Assembly: GCA_049999805.1 (NCBI GenBank)
Contig: JBNGIO010005379.1
Coordinates: forward strand, 1-64,000
DNA: 64,000 nt
Reading direction: 5' to 3'
DNA from: Folioceros fuciformis
Taxonomy: Eukaryota; Anthocerotophyta; Anthocerotopsida; Anthocerotales
The position numbers and the translations under genes are program-made. Shown piece by piece: positions 11,294-21,785 of the stretch. A model generated the notes under the pieces. That model was given only the letters and a program-made list of their open reading frames with translations, did not search any database and was not told where the DNA came from. The first letter of the stretch is position 1. Every line of letters begins with the position of its first letter.

Positions 11294-12021
11294 CGCAGCT
11301 ACAGATATATCTACCTACACAGGACCTAGTTCTTTGGAGTTGAAGTCGGAGTCGGAGTCTAACATGTCCCTGCGTGGACACATGCCTGCTCAAATACTGC
11401 AGGGGAGGGACCCTTGTATCTCAACCTGTAATGAGGTAGCTATATATAGTTATGCAAGTATGTTAGCCCAAGGAAGTAGCCTCGAATGCTATCCCCTTGG
11501 GTTTTTTCCTTGTTTCTTGACATAATGCAAATATGTGAGCATGTCAGCCCTACGAAGAAGCCTCGAATGCAACCCCCCAAGGAACTGCCTCGAGTGCGCA
11601 ATCTCTTGGTTGCTACCTCACTTCTCGCTATGATTTGTTATAGCTTATTAACCAATATATATCTATCCTTTCATTGGAAAAATGCGAATAAAAGTATTTG
11701 AGTTGTGGTCAATAAATTCTCTTCCCTCTCCCGCAGCCCTGACAGGGACCTAGAACTGGGGGACGAGGAATGGAACGGGCTCGTGAAGCCAGAAGCCCAA
11801 GCACTACTTGTCGAGGAACGTGTACAGCATTTTCATACCCGGAAACCTGAAGCTCGAGAACATTTGTCTTCACGACTCGGCAACAAGCCACTACCACCGT
11901 CGCTGGGAGAGCGCTCCACATCCAACCAGGACGCGACCTTACGCTTGCCGACCAGCTCAAATTACGTATGGCACGGCACGGCATGGCAGGCAAGGCCAGG
12001 CCACGCCAAGCCACGCCACTA
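11294..12021. other. Intergenic between the prokaryotic-type gene and TIC110
   Basis: Convergent 3' flanks. Contains an imperfect direct repeat: GTTAGCCCAAGGAAGTAGCCTCGAATGC (11461-11488) and GTCAGCCCTACGAAGAAGCCTCGAATGC (11542-11569), written here in parts. No coding frame is supported. Confidence 0.5.
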
Positions 12022-15000
12022 TCAAAATCCGAATTCCTCCTCAGCTTCCACTGCGAACTCCCCTGATTCTACCAACTCCTGAAGACCTCTTGCAACAGCT
12101 TCATCAATTTGGAGAAGCTCTCGGAGCCGAGATATCTTGGCTTCCGTCTCGGAGCTTTTCAGGAAGATGCAAAACAAGTCTGATAACTCCTCCCTCTGGG
12201 ACCACGACAACGGCTGCGACGGCACGGCCAAGTCACATGCTAGAAGGTTGTTCAGTGATGAAACCTGCACGTACGGACACAACATGAGCCAGCGTTTTGG
12301 GACATACTCATCCCAACCCGTGCCTCCACAACTATCTCCTTAAGGCCCTTCCGAAACCAAACCACAACACTCGCTGCTACTTACCACGCCGGCAGGATTC
12401 TTCTGCCGAAGCAAGGCCACGGCCTGAACCAGAGAGTTGGATAGCCTCTCTCGTGCGAGATCTTGCACAAGTTTCTTGGCGTTCTTCACATCCAAACCAA
12501 GTGCTGTTGGGATACTATCATATACATCTGCTTCAGAAAATTCGCCCTTGCCTGAAGAGAATATCCCATCCACGATCTTCTTGAACAGCTTCAGCCGCAC
12601 ATCTTTTGAGATTGTGGACTGAATGTCAAATCCAGCTTCTTTCAGCTCCTTCACTTCCTCCAAGCTCAATGTGCCCTGGTTGATAGCGGTCTCTATGGCC
12701 CCTGACATTCTCGTGGTTGTTATGCTCTGGATCACCTTCTGCGCAGCCTCTGCAGGCAATCCCAGCTGCTGCTGAAGCCCCTTAAGTTGCTCCATCCTTG
12801 CCTTTGAAAGCTGGCCATCTGCCAGTATTAGCTGCGCCTGTTTTCGGAATGCTTGCTCTGCCAGACCTTTGTGGATGTTTGCTACCTCAAGATTGCTCAG
12901 ACCCAAAATTCTTCCCAGTTGACCAAGCTTGAGAAACTCTGACTTGTCTTGCTGCACCACAATTTGAGTGCCCATAGGCATGCCAGTTGTCTCTCCGGTG
13001 AGGCAGTGTATCAAGAACCTTTGGTACAAGTCTGACCTCTCCCTAAACTCGAGCTCGTCTCGGAGAGTTATGGTCACTGGAGCTTCCACTTCTTTGTTAT
13101 CTGGTCTAGTCTTTCGCAATGTTTGAAGCTCCTCCAATTCATCCTCATCTTCACCCTCAGACTTCTTCTCCTGAACCACAGTCTCTTCCGTCTTCACAGG
13201 TGGCGGAACGTATGATTCCCCTTTGATGTCGGAAATCAGGTTGGCCACAACAAGGTTGTAGAAGCTTATCATTTTTCTCAATTCCCTTACTGCTTCGCTT
13301 CCGCTGCCAGCACTGCGGGACCTCTTGATGTATGTCACGAGGATTGCCTTCACCTGCACATACCCATGACACAAACAACACGGCTCCTTCATTGTTCACC
13401 TTTGGAAGCAAAACAGGAAGCTGCAGAGCTTTCACAGCAAGACACTCACCGCCTTGGTTGCAATAGACAACGCTGCATCCACACTTATTCGTAGACCAGT
13501 CACTGCATTTCGTACAGCTTCTTTCATGTCAGCATCATAACCATCCACGCCGGCACCAATCGCATCATCCACCACCTGCAAATTTCAGGGACTCAACATT
13601 TTGAGAATTGAGCCCAAGATTTCCCTGTAAAAGTCCAAGATATCTGGAATGTGAGACCAGCAGGAACGTGAGATTCTCACCTTGGCAAAAAGGCGGCCAC
13701 AAATGCTGGCATGTGCTTCATCCACCTTCTCCTGTGGAATGCACAACAAGACTCGTAACCGAAGAAGGGCAGCAACATCTGCGTCACTCAGCTTTCCACC
13801 AGCCACACATTGCTCAAGCTTTTGCCTGTATATGTCTGCAAGAACAACCCTGACGACAGTAAGATTCTTGCACTCAAGGCAATTCACACGACTGTAACAG
13901 CAAGGGTTTCATGGGGCAAGGCAAAACCTTCATGCACAGCTTGCGCTTTCAGGGGATCCAACTGGAGGGTGTCGCACAAATTCTGCAGATAAACTGCCTT
14001 GCTGGGTGCTGCATCCAAATCACCACCTTTGACAGCTTGTGACAGCTTCTGCCGATATACTTTGATAGTAACATCCTGTAAAATGTCGTCTGCTTGCCGG
14101 TTCCCCAGTCCAAAGACATTCTTCAGTTGATTCAGAGCCGATATCTGCAAGATGAAATGGACCAATTTTGACCAGTCACCCAACGTCACGTATGTAGCCT
14201 GACCACCGCAGAACACGTTGCAGTCAGGAAGAAGACAACCCACCTTGTGCTCTTCCAGTCGACCCGCTGAAAACGCATCAGTCAAATAGGTTGTGTAAAG
14301 CTGCTTTAGGTCATCCACATGCTTGTCGGAGTCATACTGTCCCCCTGATAACCATCATTTCCAGTCTGCAGAAATTAGAACAGACAGTAAGGAAGCTAAA
14401 AGAGGTTCTAACGGATGACAACACGATCTTCGAGTGACAGACGTACCTAGAAGGGAAGCGGGTCCCAGCCCAGGTAAGCTGGAAGGGCCCAATTTCTCAG
14501 CCAAGGCACTCAATGACGCATTGTAGTTCAGGACCTTGTCCAACTCAGCCGTTACCTTCGTCAAGTCTCTGCAGCCCAACAAGTTTTAGGTTCTACAGAG
14601 TGCATGCATGAACAAAATTAACCCAGAAAGTAAGCATAAAGGGCGGAGCATTGCTTCGGCCACGCACGTCACCAAGCTGACGCTGACACAGGACCAGGTC
14701 CGCATATGCGACATTTTCTTACTTGAGTCTTGAGGAGCGGGCTCTGGATGCTTGCAGTGCAGAAGTTACATACTCCTCGATCTGCTTACGTGCATGAGCC
14801 CTGAACAGGTCCGCTGTCACCTGAAAGTGACATGAGGAGTTTCAGTCACTGCGAAGACAGAACTGGCAGCCCTGAAATTTGAGTGTCACGTTTCAATTCA
14901 ACTTACCTCGTCAGTGAGCTTGAATCTGAGTTGGGCTTCCCGCAAGTTCACGATGCCTTGACTCTGGATATCTATTGAAGACATAAGAGTGTAAGAGCAA

Positions 15001-16586
15001 GAAGTAGAGAAATACAGGATCCCCCGAGGGGCTACTTGATTGGCGCATCCAAACAGGGACATACCACTAGAGATGGAATCCAGCTTGGCAAGGAAGAGCC
15101 GTTGGGCATTATCCCGTACTGCCACGTCCACCTGTTTGGTGTACAAAACAGGTGAGAGAAGGTTCAGAGGAGGCGCATGAAAATAACCGATGCACTAAGA
15201 GGCAGGATAACGCAAGATGCGATACCTGGGCATCAGTTATTTTGAAGACTCGCTTCCATGGTAGCAAGAATTTAGACGCCTCCCCAAACACAAGGGTCGA
15301 GACATACACCAGCTTTTGGAAGGCCTGCAGAGAAAGCAATGCAAAGCCAGGCCAAGCAGGAATTTCAGCATAAGAGAAGGTAAGAAAAGAAGCAGGAGAG
15401 CGAGTGAGTGTTGGGACATCCAGCCTACCCTACCCTGCGTTCTTCAACTGCCGCTTCTCGGTCTCCAGTCTCCAGGCGTTGGCGAAACAGGCGCCTGCCG
15501 ACCTGAAAAGGAAGGGAGGAGACTCGCTCAAGCTTGGCAAGCGTAGGAGTTATTAGAGCGATAAGACAGAAGACGGTGTAGTAATGGCAGCACACCTCAA
15601 TATGCACGGACGCTGCGTCAGGATCCTCCAATCCCAGAGCATTTTTGAAATCAACAATTTGGTCTGCCTCATCTCCCTTGAGCTCCTCGTTTCCTGGAGG
15701 GATGATTCCAGTAACAAATCTGCGACAAGTGGACAGACAGTAGTGTGGTCGTGGCGTCAGAGGAGAGTGGATGTGCAATGCAGGAGGAAGTGGGAAGGGG
15801 GCCGTGAAGTGTACCGGTCATAGAGGGTCCTAAGCTCAGCAGCGATGGCCTCGTCTTGCCTGCTCACTCCAAACCTGAGTGTGGCAAACGCAAAAGAGAG
15901 ATATATGGTTAGCAGACAACACGAAAAAGGATGGATGGAGAAGGGAAGGAACGAGAGCAAAAGCCGAGCGCGCACTTGAGGAGGACGGAATCAACATGAT
16001 CTCTGGTGAGCGCCTCGGGGTCGCCCAAATTGACCAACGCGTTGTGCAAATGGGTGGCAGCAACACGCGGAGCTGCCGCATTGAGCGCGAAGGCGATGGC
16101 CCCGCCAGCAGTTCCCAGCGCCACGGCGCCTCCCACGGCTGCAGCGGGAGTGCCATTGCCCGCTCGGGCCCCGACAGCATAGCCGGCGGCCAGGGCGGCC
16201 GCCACGATCACAGCGCAGGTGGTGTAGCGTGCCGAGGCGGGTAGGTCGCCCAGGAACTTGTGCGGGCCTGAGAGAGGCAGCTCAGACCCGAACATGCTCC
16301 TGCTGCTGCTGCTTGCCGCTTCATCCGCTGCGGCTGCTTGGCAGGAGATGGTCCGGCGGCCGACCCTGCTGCTGCTGGTCAGCCTCCTGCTGCTGCTGGT
16401 CAGCCTCCTGCTGCTCTTGGTCAGAATCCTGCTGCTGCTGGGTCGCAGCCAACATAGCGAAGACGTGGAGCTGGTTGCGGGAAGCAGGGTGGGGAGGGGT
16501 GGGCTGCCGCGGGGACAGGGGCAGGGGCAGAGGCAGCAGGGCCCGCTGCTGCTGCTGCCTGACACTGCCACCGCCAGCCGCAACAT
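12022..16586 (-). CDS. TIC110: TIC110, chloroplast inner-envelope protein import component
   Basis: Tic110 spans the chloroplast inner envelope and forms the stromal scaffold where imported precursors meet chaperones. Fifteen exons join in phase: 16586-15976, 15874-15815, 15719-15596, 15502-15434, 15324-15226, 15131-15065, 14971-14907, 14820-14723, 14568-14447, 14344-14244, 14144-13928, 13835-13681, 13575-13450, 13353-12385, 12264-12022, giving 1,041 residues (the Arabidopsis protein is about 1,016). The first ~95 residues are Ser/Arg-rich, a typical transit peptide. Two adjacent hydrophobic stretches follow (TTCAVIVAAALAAGYAVGAR and AAVGGAVALGTAGGAIAFAL), the N-terminal membrane anchor. Diagnostic strings: PPGNEELKGDEADQIVDFKN, RRLFRQRLETGDREA, FLLPWKRVFKITDAQ, LRKTRPDNKEVE, RLSNSLVQAVALLRQKNPAG. 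The large stromal part is mostly helical repeats. Identification and splicing are firm. Confidence 0.97.
16342..16440 (-). repeat. CTG-rich 21-base tandem repeat in TIC110 transit peptide
   Basis: Within exon 1 a 21-base unit (plus strand CTGCTGCTGGTCAGCCTCCT + G) is repeated about three times with decay. On the coding strand it encodes RRLTSSS-type heptads, giving extra Ser/Thr/Arg residues to the transit peptide. A flanking CTG run encodes further Ser/Gln-type residues in other frames. Transit peptides tolerate such expansion. Confidence 0.8.
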
Positions 16587-17125
16587 GTTGTTGCTGCTGA
16601 TGCCCGGAACCTGTTGCTGGCCGACCCACCGCTCCCTGCCTGCCTGCCTCCCTGTTGCTGCTCTATCTGCTTCTGATGATACGAATCTGCCACCATGAGA
16701 CGAATCACGACGCTAATCCGCCACCCAACAGCACAACCACAAGCATCGTTGCAGCTCTATCCTCTTCGTGCAGAAAGCCCGCCCGTCTTTGCGTACATAT
16801 CTAGACTACACGGACGGACATGACGACACGATTATACATGACCGCATTTATATATGTACGCATTTTGAGGCCATGCCAGGAAACCGGATAAACTGTGTAC
16901 ATACACTACGTACATCATACATACATATATACTCCTAAAGGCGAAGGACGGGGTGCTGTCTGTGTGTGCAAGGACAGACTTGTAATTGCATCTGAAGGCT
17001 GGGAGGCTCCACGCTTGCTGTTGCAAGCAAGGAGCAGGGAAAGAGGCAACAGTGCGTTCTGGTAGACATGACACGATTTTCGAACAGTAAGTCAAACGAG
17101 AACGTTGCAACGCCATGGCCTTGCG
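16587..17125. promoter_or_regulatory. Divergent promoter region between TIC110 and OTU protease
   Basis: 540 bases between the start codons of TIC110 (leftward) and the OTU gene (rightward). Contains AT microsatellite (TATATGTACG, ACATACATATATAC, 16846-16935). No coding frame supported. Both genes must take their promoters and 5' UTRs from here; no specific element can be named with confidence. Confidence 0.5.
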
Positions 17126-18496
17126 ATGCTCTCATTTTCCATGCTTACAGACGAGAAGGTATGGGGGTGGCTGGCTTTGGCAGAGGCTATTCTGCAGGAG
17201 GTTGCGAGAGGCACTGCAATCTTCGAGCTTGTTGCCGACGGTGAGGAGTGCCAGCAGCAGCAGCAGCAAAAGGGAGGAGGAGCAAGGGCACTGCTGTCGC
17301 TGCTGCTGTCTCCATTTGTGGGCAGTCCTGATACGACATCGGAACCTCTTCCACATTCCTTGTGCTTCGCCAAAATTAGCACAAGAGGAGGAGCATTGCC
17401 AGCCAGGTAAGGGACATGGCATGTCATGGGCCCATCGTTGCTGCGGCGGCTGCTGCGGACTGAAACAAATCTGCTGCGAATGCTGTTTACAGGTCCACGA
17501 CGTCACAGGCAATCAAGAAGGTGGAGCACTACACGGTGCACAGGGTTGTGGGAGATGGCCGCTGCATGTTTCGAGCCCTGGTGAGTCCTGTGCAGTGCAG
17601 TTCAATGTGGCAATGGAATCACATCGTGGAGAACGTTGTCCAAGGCTGCGTCTGTCGTGTGGCGGCCAGGTCCTGGGCATGGCTGCTAACAAGGGCCTAC
17701 GACTGGACGACGTCGAGGAAACGCAGGAAGCAGGTCAGGTCCGTGACAGATCCTTCCTCCCTTGCTTGGGGGTTCTCGTGCATGGAATTCATGCTCGATC
17801 CAGAATTTGAAGCCGCTCTTGCTGCTCTCCTCAGATCAACTTCGATTGGCCGTCATGGATGCGCTCTGCAGGAGCGATAAGCGCAGGCGCTTGTACGAGG
17901 AAGCTCTGATAGCCATCACAGTGGAAGAGTCTCTGAAGCGGTATGCAATTTTTGTCGTGCCGTTGCTTCCGCACTTCTAAACCCTAAACCCTACTCGGAC
18001 CGTGCTCTTGTGGTGGGCAGATATTGCCAGAGGATACCCAGCCCAAATTTTTGGGGAGGCGAGTCGGAGCTCCTGGTACCGATATCCATCTCGCATTCCC
18101 GTGGGGAATAACCTACTATATCGTTACTCAAGGCTTGCTTGCTTGCCGCTGCTTTTCAGCTGATGACGGAGGGATTGGGATGTTTTCTGGCCGCCTGCCT
18201 TTCCACCTACAGGTACTTTCAAGAATGTGCTCACAGCCCATAGTGGTGTACATTCCAGAGTCCGAGGTAAGCATCGCAGCATCCGCTGTATCCAGCAGCT
18301 CTCAAGTTTTCCTCAAGTGCGCTCACGAGTCTTTCCTTATCACTTTCAGGCCAAGGAGGGTGCTAAGTGGGGAACTGGATTCATCCCCATAGCTGAGTAC
18401 GGAAGTGAGTTCACCAAACCGTCCAAGGACAGGAAGGGCCGTAAACCAGTCAGGCTTCTCTATAATGGCAGCAACCACTACGACCTTCTCATTTAA
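17126..18496 (+). CDS. OTU-domain cysteine protease (deubiquitinase)
   Basis: OTU proteases remove ubiquitin from proteins with a Cys-His(-Asp) catalytic site. Seven exons join in phase: 17126-17406, 17493-17580, 17670-17733, 17835-17940, 18021-18075, 18213-18266, 18350-18496, giving 264 residues. The catalytic Cys motif is GDGRCMFRAL, followed by VLGMAANKGL, QLRLAVMDALC, YEEALIAITVEESLKRYCQR, FWGGESELLVLSRMCSQPIV, and the catalytic His in NGSNHYDLLI at the very C-terminus. This spacing matches the plant OTU group around Arabidopsis At3g57810. The first ATG in the frame that reaches the catalytic exon is at 17126; an overlapping frame starting at 17115 does not splice into OTU sequence. Residues 47-52 form a short poly-Gln run. 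Intron 4 contains AAACCCTAAACCCTA (17979-17993), a telobox-like string. Confidence 0.93.
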
Positions 18497-18609
18497 AGGC
18501 CCAGGTTCATCATGTACTAGTCTGCAAACAAGCTGAACTGAGAGGGTTTAATCCTCACTAATCGGTAATCTTTAATCTTGACCGGCACTGAGACGGAGGG
18601 TTCTACTCA

Positions 18610-19918
18610 TTAAAGTCTACAGATCATCCATGTAAGCTGAAAATTTGAAATGGAATACAATGATGCGACATTCCTGCTACCCAAAATGGTCAGCGCGTCG
18701 CCAGTGTTTCTGAATTGCAACCGGCTGCTGTGACAGTCATTGCACATGCAAAGGTTCTTGGTGACCAACAACGTCGTGCCATCGGGAGTGTTGACAANNN
18801 NNNNNNNACACGTCCACCAGGCTATTCGCGACCAGCAAATCAGCTTGGAGCCCCCTCCTGATGATGTCGGCATGCAAATCTTGTGCCGGAAGCAAAGAGT
18901 CTGGCCCGATGCTGGCACAGGCTCTCAGAAGGCATGCAAAGGTAACCCTGTCCGGTGGACCGACATCCAGCTCGCGCATGGCCGCGTACAGAGACAGAGC
19001 CTCTGGACCCATACCCTGCGCCGCATAGCCATTGATGATGGCAGTCCATGTCACCACATCTGTGGTGGACAAGGCATCGAAAACCCCGCGGGCCTCGTGC
19101 AAGCTCCCGCATTTGGCGTACATGTGCACCAGGCTGTTACCCACGAACACATCGTCTTGCACAACAGTAGCCGCTGCCCGAATATGAGCATGCACCTCCT
19201 TGCCTGCATCCAGGTCCCCTGCAGACGCACAAGCTTTGAGCACTGCCATGAAGACATGGCTGTCCGGCTGCAACCCTGACTCTCGCATCTGTCGATACAG
19301 GGTGATGGCCTGCAAAGGCCGGCCGTGTCGGGCATGAGCCAAGATGATAGAGCACCACATGTGGGCATTCGGGGCAGCGGCGTGGGTAAACACGTGGACT
19401 GCATCCTCCAGTGCGCCATGAGAAGCATACATGGAGATGAACTGATTGGCCAGGAAAGCGTCAGAACCATAGCCACTGCAGAGGGCAAGGCCATGGACGC
19501 GCCTGGCACAACCTAGATCCCTGTGTGCCATGCACCTCCTGAGGAGACGGTAGAGATTGGTGAGGGTGACATGAAACCCTCGCTGCACCAGGACATCCAA
19601 TGAGTCCACAGCGTCTGCTAGCGGAGCCGCCTCGTCCCATTTCCATTGCTCGCTCGGAGTGCGCTGCTGAGTATCCCAGCACGCTGTGAGCCGTGACGAC
19701 TCCTTCTGCTTGGCGCTGCTGTGCCTCAAGACAAGATGGCGGAGACGTTTCTTTTTCGGCCTCGGCCTTGAAACTTGATGAGTACGGGAGAAGCTGGCTG
19801 GGCCATGTAGCTCGCCCTGTGGACAGATGCAGATGTAGGTGCAGCTGCAAGTGCAAGTGCAAGTGCGGAGCACAAATCCATGGCCCACGAGGTGATTCCC
19901 CACCACCATCCCTGGCAT
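18610..19918 (-). pseudogene. PPR-DYW gene, broken or misassembled around a 10-N gap
   Basis: Right part (18808-19918): ATG at 19918, basic N-terminus, then PPR motifs (LYRLLRRCMAHRDLG, FISMYASHGALEDA, VFMAVLKACASAGDLDAGKE, MYAKCGSLHEARGVFDAL, VVTWTAIINGYAAQGMGPEA, RVTFACLLRACASIG) up to LVANSLVDV at the gap. Left part (18610-18797), in a different frame: VNTPDGTTLLVTKNLCMCND then CHSS, the middle of a DYW domain, after which family similarity stops and the frame ends without the IIVRDAHR and CSCGD parts. A PPR protein of this type needs several hundred residues between these two points, so 10 N cannot represent the true distance. Either the gap hides 1-1.5 kb, or the gene carries an internal deletion. 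The altered DYW end suggests at least the catalytic domain is damaged. Confidence 0.8.
18798..18807. other. Short assembly gap (10 N)
   Basis: Ten N inside the PPR gene. Unlike the two 100-N gaps, this may be a scaffold join with estimated or minimal size; sequence on both sides is PPR/DYW coding but not contiguous in the protein. Confidence 0.99.
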
Positions 19919-21153
19919 CGATGCCGACTACCCTTGCTCCCATCCTGGTCTCATAGAAGCTTGTCTGGAGCACCAAATCCGGTGGCACACAAGGTTCGGT
20001 AAACCCTGCCTGCTCCAAAGACCCTACCATCGGTGAAGAAGATTGAATGGATGACTCCATTTAATGTAGCTTTGAGTATATCCAGAACCCCAGACTCCAG
20101 ACGGGAGTTTAACCCTACACTACCAGTAACCTTCCCTCCCTCCCTTCCTTCCTTTAGTTCACACAACGTGATTTGATTCTAAAGCTAGCTAGCAACAAGA
20201 CGATGATGAGCAGACTTTATTTTAAAAAACTAGAAATAGAAAAAAAAAACAAGAGAAACCGGCTGGATTCGGAGACATTGATGGCCTGGCAGCTGCGGGA
20301 GGATCGAGTTGGCGGATCTACTCCGCAACGCTCGATGCTCTCTCGACTCTTCCCCTTCTTTGCTGCCGCTTTGGGCCGACTGCGATGCTTCTTTTTGTTG
20401 TGAAACGCGTTTTCTGGGGACCAGCCTGTGCACGGGCTTGAGATTAAGCTACCATTCAGTCGTGAAATTCATGTTCTCTACTGAGACGTCTCAAGTACGG
20501 TTTCCGGTAACGCAGAGGAAACTTTAGCTAGAAGGACTAAAGTGAGCGTCATGTGTGGGTTTACCGTCCGACAGAGTCGTGGCGAGTACAGCCACGAGGA
20601 TATCATGTATGTGACTCACCTCAGGAGGTGCGTGGCATACCAAGGATCTAGGCTCGCCCATGTGGATGACGCTTTCTTGACCAAACCGATATCGGTGGCC
20701 AATCTCCTGAGGACATGAGCTTTTCGTGGCAGACTGGAGGATGCAGGACTCCAGGTGCCTACATGGTGCTCTTCCCTCCCTTTCCGCTCCTGTCCAACAC
20801 GGCCAGCCGTTCCGCCAAGGCCGTGTGCCCAGACGGACGGATGCTCAAAAAAAACTGGACAGGCATGTCATTATGGCAGTGCTCAAAGAGTGTGTGCAGC
20901 ATCTGCAGGCAACCCATGTCCAATCCATGAAATCAACGAGAGCTAAGGCTTACAACGGGACCGGAGTCCCAAACGGTACCAAACGAAACCCGGGGGCCAA
21001 GTCACCTCACGTGACGGCTAGGCTTCACAACAGGGCCCCAATAAAAATTGGCGAGCCAATTCAAATCCAATCTACAACAAAAAGCTAGAAGCTAGGACAA
21101 GATTTCGTTTCAGCGAATTCAAGAGCTTCCTCTCTCCCCTAGCCTATCTACTT
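19919..21153. other. Intergenic apart from the PPR fragment
   Basis: 5' flank of the PPR gene ending at 19918 and 3' flank of the SERF-like gene. An open minus-strand frame at 19919-20060 starts MESSIQSSSPM and overlaps the PPR start in another frame; it might be an alternative 5' exon, unproven. No other gene is seen. Confidence 0.45.
20590..20935 (+). pseudogene. PPR N-terminal pseudogene fragment
   Basis: On the plus strand, frames with several shifts reproduce the start of the neighbouring minus-strand PPR protein: HLRRCVAYQGSRLAHVDDAF (compare LLRRCMAHRDLG... AFLA), then GRLEDA, a TWCSS stretch, HGQPFRQGRVPRRTDAQ, and LDRHVIMAVLKECVQHL (compare DSHVFMAVLKACASAGDL). Stop codons and frameshifts break it and nothing continues beyond 20935. 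It lies about 0.7 kb from, and inverted to, the PPR gene at 18610-19918. Confidence 0.75.
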
Positions 21154-21785
21154 CTACTTTTGAAGATGCGGGAAACACTGGCCCAAGCCATGCTTGGGAT
21201 GTTTTGCCTCGGCGTGCTCTTTGCATTTGGCTTCACTGGTTGTACACATGAATGTCTGCATACAGACCTTGCACTGCGAAGAAGAAACACCACGAAACAT
21301 TTCAACAAAAAACTCGCGCGACTAAGGGAGGGAGGGAGGGGATGGAATGAAAACAAGAACCGCATGACTGAAAACGAGGAGATCATACTTGAATTGTCAT
21401 GGCCTGTTTGTTGCTCTCCAGCTGGCTCCCTGTTGCAGTGCTACAGAAATAAGCCGAGGAATCGTTTTTCAAGGCAGGATGATGCTACAAACATGGCACA
21501 ATTTAATAATACAAACCACCACACGGCGGGGCAGCAACAATCTGTCCCCTGCGGTCCCATCCCATCCCATCCCCTCCCCTTCCCTCCCCTCCCACGCAGC
21601 CCCGCTTGCCCGTGCCACAGAGATTTCAACAATACTCCTGGCTAGGGCCTGGTACCAGGCCAGAGCCACAAACAAAGGTGCAGAGGCAGATGCGACGGGA
21701 TTGGCTAACCTTTTCCAGCGCCCTTCAACTTCTCGGCATTCCTTTCGCGGGCCATTTTGGCCTTCTGGCCATTGCCACCTCCCAT
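21154..21785 (-). CDS. Small SERF/4F5-like zinc-finger protein
   Basis: A 78-residue protein in three short exons: 21785-21710, 21429-21389, 21273-21154, with GT-AG borders and matching phases (1, 0). It begins MGGGNGQKAKMARERNAEKL, the basic 4F5/SERF-type N-terminus, continues KGAGKGSQLESNKQAMTIQ, and ends with a C2H2-like zinc finger: CKVCMQTFMCTT, CKEHAEAKHPKHGL, CFPHLQK. This closely follows the plant protein represented by Arabidopsis At2g23090. The family is small, nuclear/cytosolic and of unclear role; the finger may bind nucleic acid. No single exon exceeds 120 bases, so an ORF scan misses it. Confidence in gene and splicing is high, function low. Confidence 0.95.

Noticed and set aside
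17115-17810. 231-codon frame at the OTU locus
   Set aside because: It reads through two introns and misses the catalytic Cys motif; the +2 frame splices into a full OTU domain.
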